A stretch of 7,717 bases of DNA from JBEKYH01 sp049511115 (GTDB lineage Bacteria; Planctomycetota; Phycisphaerae; Tepidisphaerales; Tepidisphaeraceae). Within the stretch, counting starts at the first letter, position 1. Every line of letters starts with the position of its first letter. The stretch is from the NCBI GenBank assembly GCA_049511115.1, contig JBEKYH010000234.1, positions 1 through 7,717 on the forward strand, in the 5' to 3' direction. This document shows, piece after piece, positions 6,344-7,717 of the stretch. Below the pieces are notes generated by a model. It did not search any database and was not told the DNA's origin. It saw only the letters and a list, made by a program, of their open reading frames with translations. The position numbers and the translations under genes were made by a program.

Positions 6344-6420
6344 AAAGCCACCATGGCTCGCAATGGCGGGCGCCCCGGATTTCCGGCGTGCGCACCGTAG
6401 CGTGCCACGGTGGCTTTTTT
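6344..6420 (+). terminator. Leader hairpin with T-tract: candidate transcription attenuator
   Basis: AAAGCCACC (6344-6352) pairs perfectly with GGTGGCTTT (6409-6417) and a run of six T follows (6415-6420), then GTTTT. After one A-C mismatch, TGGC (6354-6357) pairs with GCCA (6404-6407), then CGC (6359-6361) with GCG (6400-6402). An inner hairpin pairs 6366-6374 with 6385-6393 with one mismatch and one G-T pair. The structure begins a few nucleotides after the predicted start of transcription and ends about 70 nt before the ATG of the next gene, so it would stop transcription unless opened. No known riboswitch class is recognised. It may be a regulated attenuator or a short terminated RNA. On the minus strand the arm lacks a long T-tract. 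Confidence 0.6.
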
Positions 6421-6493
6421 GTTTTGATCGATCGTGAACGGCGGACCAAGGAATCGCAGCGGCGAGGGAAAGGCCTTCGCAAGGAGCTTTACC

Positions 6494-7546
6494 ATGAGCA
6501 AGAAGCAAGAGTACCTGAAGGAACCAATCGAACATTTCAGCATTGCGGACCACAACGTGGTGCCGGTGGTGGATGCCATGAAGCGGATGGCGTTTTCCAG
6601 CCGTGACCTGGCCCGGGCCGCGGACATTTATGACCGCATGTTGCGCGATGAGGAATGCGGCATCATTCTCTGCCTCGCCGGGTCGCTCATCAGCGCCGGG
6701 CTGAAGAAGGTCTTTTCCGACCTGGTGCGCAATAACATGGTGGACGCCATCGTCTCCACGGGCGCGAACATCGTCGATCAGGACTTCTTCGAGGCCCTGG
6801 GCTTCAAGCATTATCTGGCCGAAGAACGCTTTAAGAGCGGTACCCTCGACGAAGAACTCCGCGAGCAGATGATCGACCGCATTTACGACACCCTGATCGA
6901 CGAAGATGAACTCCGCATCTGCGATGAGACGATCCAGAAGATCGCCGACGATCTCGAGCCGCGGCCCTATTCCTCGCGCGAATTCATCCGCGAAATGGGG
7001 CAATACTTGCAGACCAATGGCTGCCGCTGTCAGGACAGCATTGTCTTTGAAGCCTTTAAGAAAGACGTGCCGATTTTCGTGCCGGCGTTCAGCGACTGTT
7101 CCGCCGGGTTCGGCCTGGTGGCGCATCAGCATGGCCGCGGCGACCGGCCCAAGGTCAGCCTCGACAGCGCCAAGGATTTCTACGAGCTGACCCAGATCAA
7201 GATCAAGAGCGGAACCACCGGCCTGTTTATGATCGGCGGCGGCGTGCCGAAGAATTTTGCCCAGGACATCGTGGTCGCCGCGGAAATCCTCGGCAACGAA
7301 GCCCCCATGCACAAGTATGCGGTGCAGGTCACCGTCGCCGACGTGCGCGATGGCGCACTGTCGGGCAGCACGCTCAAGGAAGCGCATAGCTGGGGCAAGG
7401 TGGAGACGGTGTTTGAGCAGATGGTCTACAGCGAAGCGACCATCGCGGTTCCGCTGATCGCGGGATATGCATACCACAAGGGCAATTGGCGTAATCGCGA
7501 GGCCCGTCGCTGGACGCGGCTGCTTGAGCCGGCCCACGTGGCCTGA
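6494..7546 (+). CDS. Deoxyhypusine-synthase-family protein, probable polyamine (homospermidine-type) synthase
   Basis: NAD-dependent aminobutyl-transfer enzyme family. The 350-residue length is normal for the family. The start at 6494 is set by AAGGAG (6481-6486), 7 nt upstream; a GTG at 6434 in the same frame lacks support. Family landmarks in order: LAGSLISAGLKKVF (61-74), IVSTGANIVDQDFFEALG (86-103), PAFSDCSAGF (197-206), FMIGGGVPKNF (245-255), and EAHSWGK with Lys302, the lysine that holds the butylimine intermediate in true deoxyhypusine synthases. Compared with the human enzyme, as I recall it, three spermidine-contacting positions differ: the HH of GGGVVKHH is NF here, the second Asp of the TDGSLGD segment is Phe206, and the Asp 13 residues before the lysine is Leu289. 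Bacteria lack eIF5A, so a free polyamine acceptor is likely. The gene is a single unit with its own promoter, leader hairpin and terminator. Confidence 0.88.
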   Translation: MSKKQEYLKEPIEHFSIADHNVVPVVDAMKRMAFSSRDLARAADIYDRMLRDEECGIILCLAGSLISAGLKKVFSDLVRNNMVDAIVSTGANIVDQDFFEALGFKHYLAEERFKSGTLDEELREQMIDRIYDTLIDEDELRICDETIQKIADDLEPRPYSSREFIREMGQYLQTNGCRCQDSIVFEAFKKDVPIFVPAFSDCSAGFGLVAHQHGRGDRPKVSLDSAKDFYELTQIKIKSGTTGLFMIGGGVPKNFAQDIVVAAEILGNEAPMHKYAVQVTVADVRDGALSGSTLKEAHSWGKVETVFEQMVYSEATIAVPLIAGYAYHKGNWRNREARRWTRLLEPAHVA

Positions 7547-7562
7547 TGATCTCAGCAACACA

Positions 7563-7606
7563 GGCCCGGGGAATGAGCGCAAGCCGCCAATCCCCGGGCC
7601 TTTTTT
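7563..7606 (+). terminator. Strong intrinsic terminator after the deoxyhypusine-synthase-like gene
   Basis: GGCCCGGGGA (7563-7572) and TCCCCGGGCC (7591-7600) form a perfect 10-bp GC-rich stem around an 18-nt loop, followed directly by six T (7601-7606). It lies 17 nt after the stop codon. The minus-strand reading has no T-tract, so it serves the plus-strand gene; it separates it from the converging minus-strand gene ending at 7616. Confidence 0.9.
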
Positions 7607-7615
7607 GCGCCCGTA

Positions 7616-7717
7616 TCACGGCCGAGCCGCAGGCTGCAACGGCGTCACTTCCTCCGCCTTGCACGCGGCAATCACCGCTCCCTTGGCATTGAGCGCATCA
7701 GTTAATGTCTTGATTTG
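7616..7717 (-). CDS. C-terminal end of an unidentified protein (enters from the right edge)
   Basis: The minus strand is open from the window edge to TGA at 7616-7618, giving 33 residues: QIKTLTDALNAKGAVIAACK followed by AEEVTPLQPAARP. Composition is protein-like (an Ala/Lys-rich amphipathic stretch, then a Pro-rich tail), and its stop sits 9 nt beyond the terminator of the converging gene, as expected for a real gene end. It is too short to assign a family. Confidence 0.55.
   Translation of the reverse strand, partial: QIKTLTDALNAKGAVIAACKAEEVTPLQPAARP

Noticed and set aside
6289..6627. Minus-strand frame ending in VALTVQIIDKGAGIVKINLR as the missing toxin
   Set aside because: It mostly overlaps the plus-strand enzyme gene antisense, shows no RelE/HigB motif, and the HigB-like ending EIVDYH is in a different frame.
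6326..7582. Minus-strand open frame of 418 codons opposite the deoxyhypusine-synthase-like gene
   Set aside because: The plus strand encodes a conserved enzyme with ribosome site, promoter and terminator. The antisense product is a His/Ala/Val-rich shadow with no motif.

Overview
This GC-rich bacterial window shows mostly single-copy housekeeping and accessory genes in short transcription units. There is no phage or transposase gene. The lineage cannot be proven from the sequence. Several features together suggest a Planctomycetota-type bacterium, at low to moderate confidence: a secreted GH50 agarase-like enzyme with a poly-glycine insert, a bacterial deoxyhypusine-synthase-family gene, a tRNA 3' end without encoded CCA, and GC-rich palindromic intergenic repeats.

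Layout from left to right: (1) 1-1271, minus strand: most of urtA, the periplasmic binding protein of a urea (or short-chain amide) ABC transporter, with its last codons cut off by the window edge. (2) 1272-1915: a gene-free stretch with a 13-bp terminator-like hairpin just upstream of urtA and a dense set of GC-rich palindromes, including a large imperfect inverted repeat. (3) 1916-3799, minus: a secreted glycoside hydrolase of the GH50 beta-agarase type. (4) 3839-3880, minus: the 3' part of a tRNA-Arg(ACG), cut exactly at the anticodon loop, which looks like an integration scar. (5) 4002-5819, minus: allophanate hydrolase with its own strong promoter at 5885-5912. (6) 5939-6244, minus: a HigA-type antitoxin, preceded by only the last few codons of a HigB toxin. 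(7) 6305-7606, plus: a self-contained unit made of a near-consensus promoter, a leader RNA ending in a terminator hairpin (candidate attenuator), a deoxyhypusine-synthase-like gene and a strong terminator. (8) 7616-7717, minus: the last 33 residues of an unidentified protein that runs in from the right.

Functionally, UrtA and allophanate hydrolase fit one task: taking up urea and breaking it down by the ATP-dependent urea carboxylase/allophanate hydrolase route. The carboxylase and the remaining Urt subunits would have to lie outside the window. The agarase-like gene and the tRNA fragment sit between these two nitrogen genes and look like an insertion or rearrangement point. The deoxyhypusine-synthase-like enzyme probably makes a polyamine such as homospermidine, because bacteria have no eIF5A. 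The most unusual items are the tRNA-Arg half, the hairpin-terminated leader of the polyamine gene, the eroded higB, and the altered active site of the deoxyhypusine-synthase-like enzyme.
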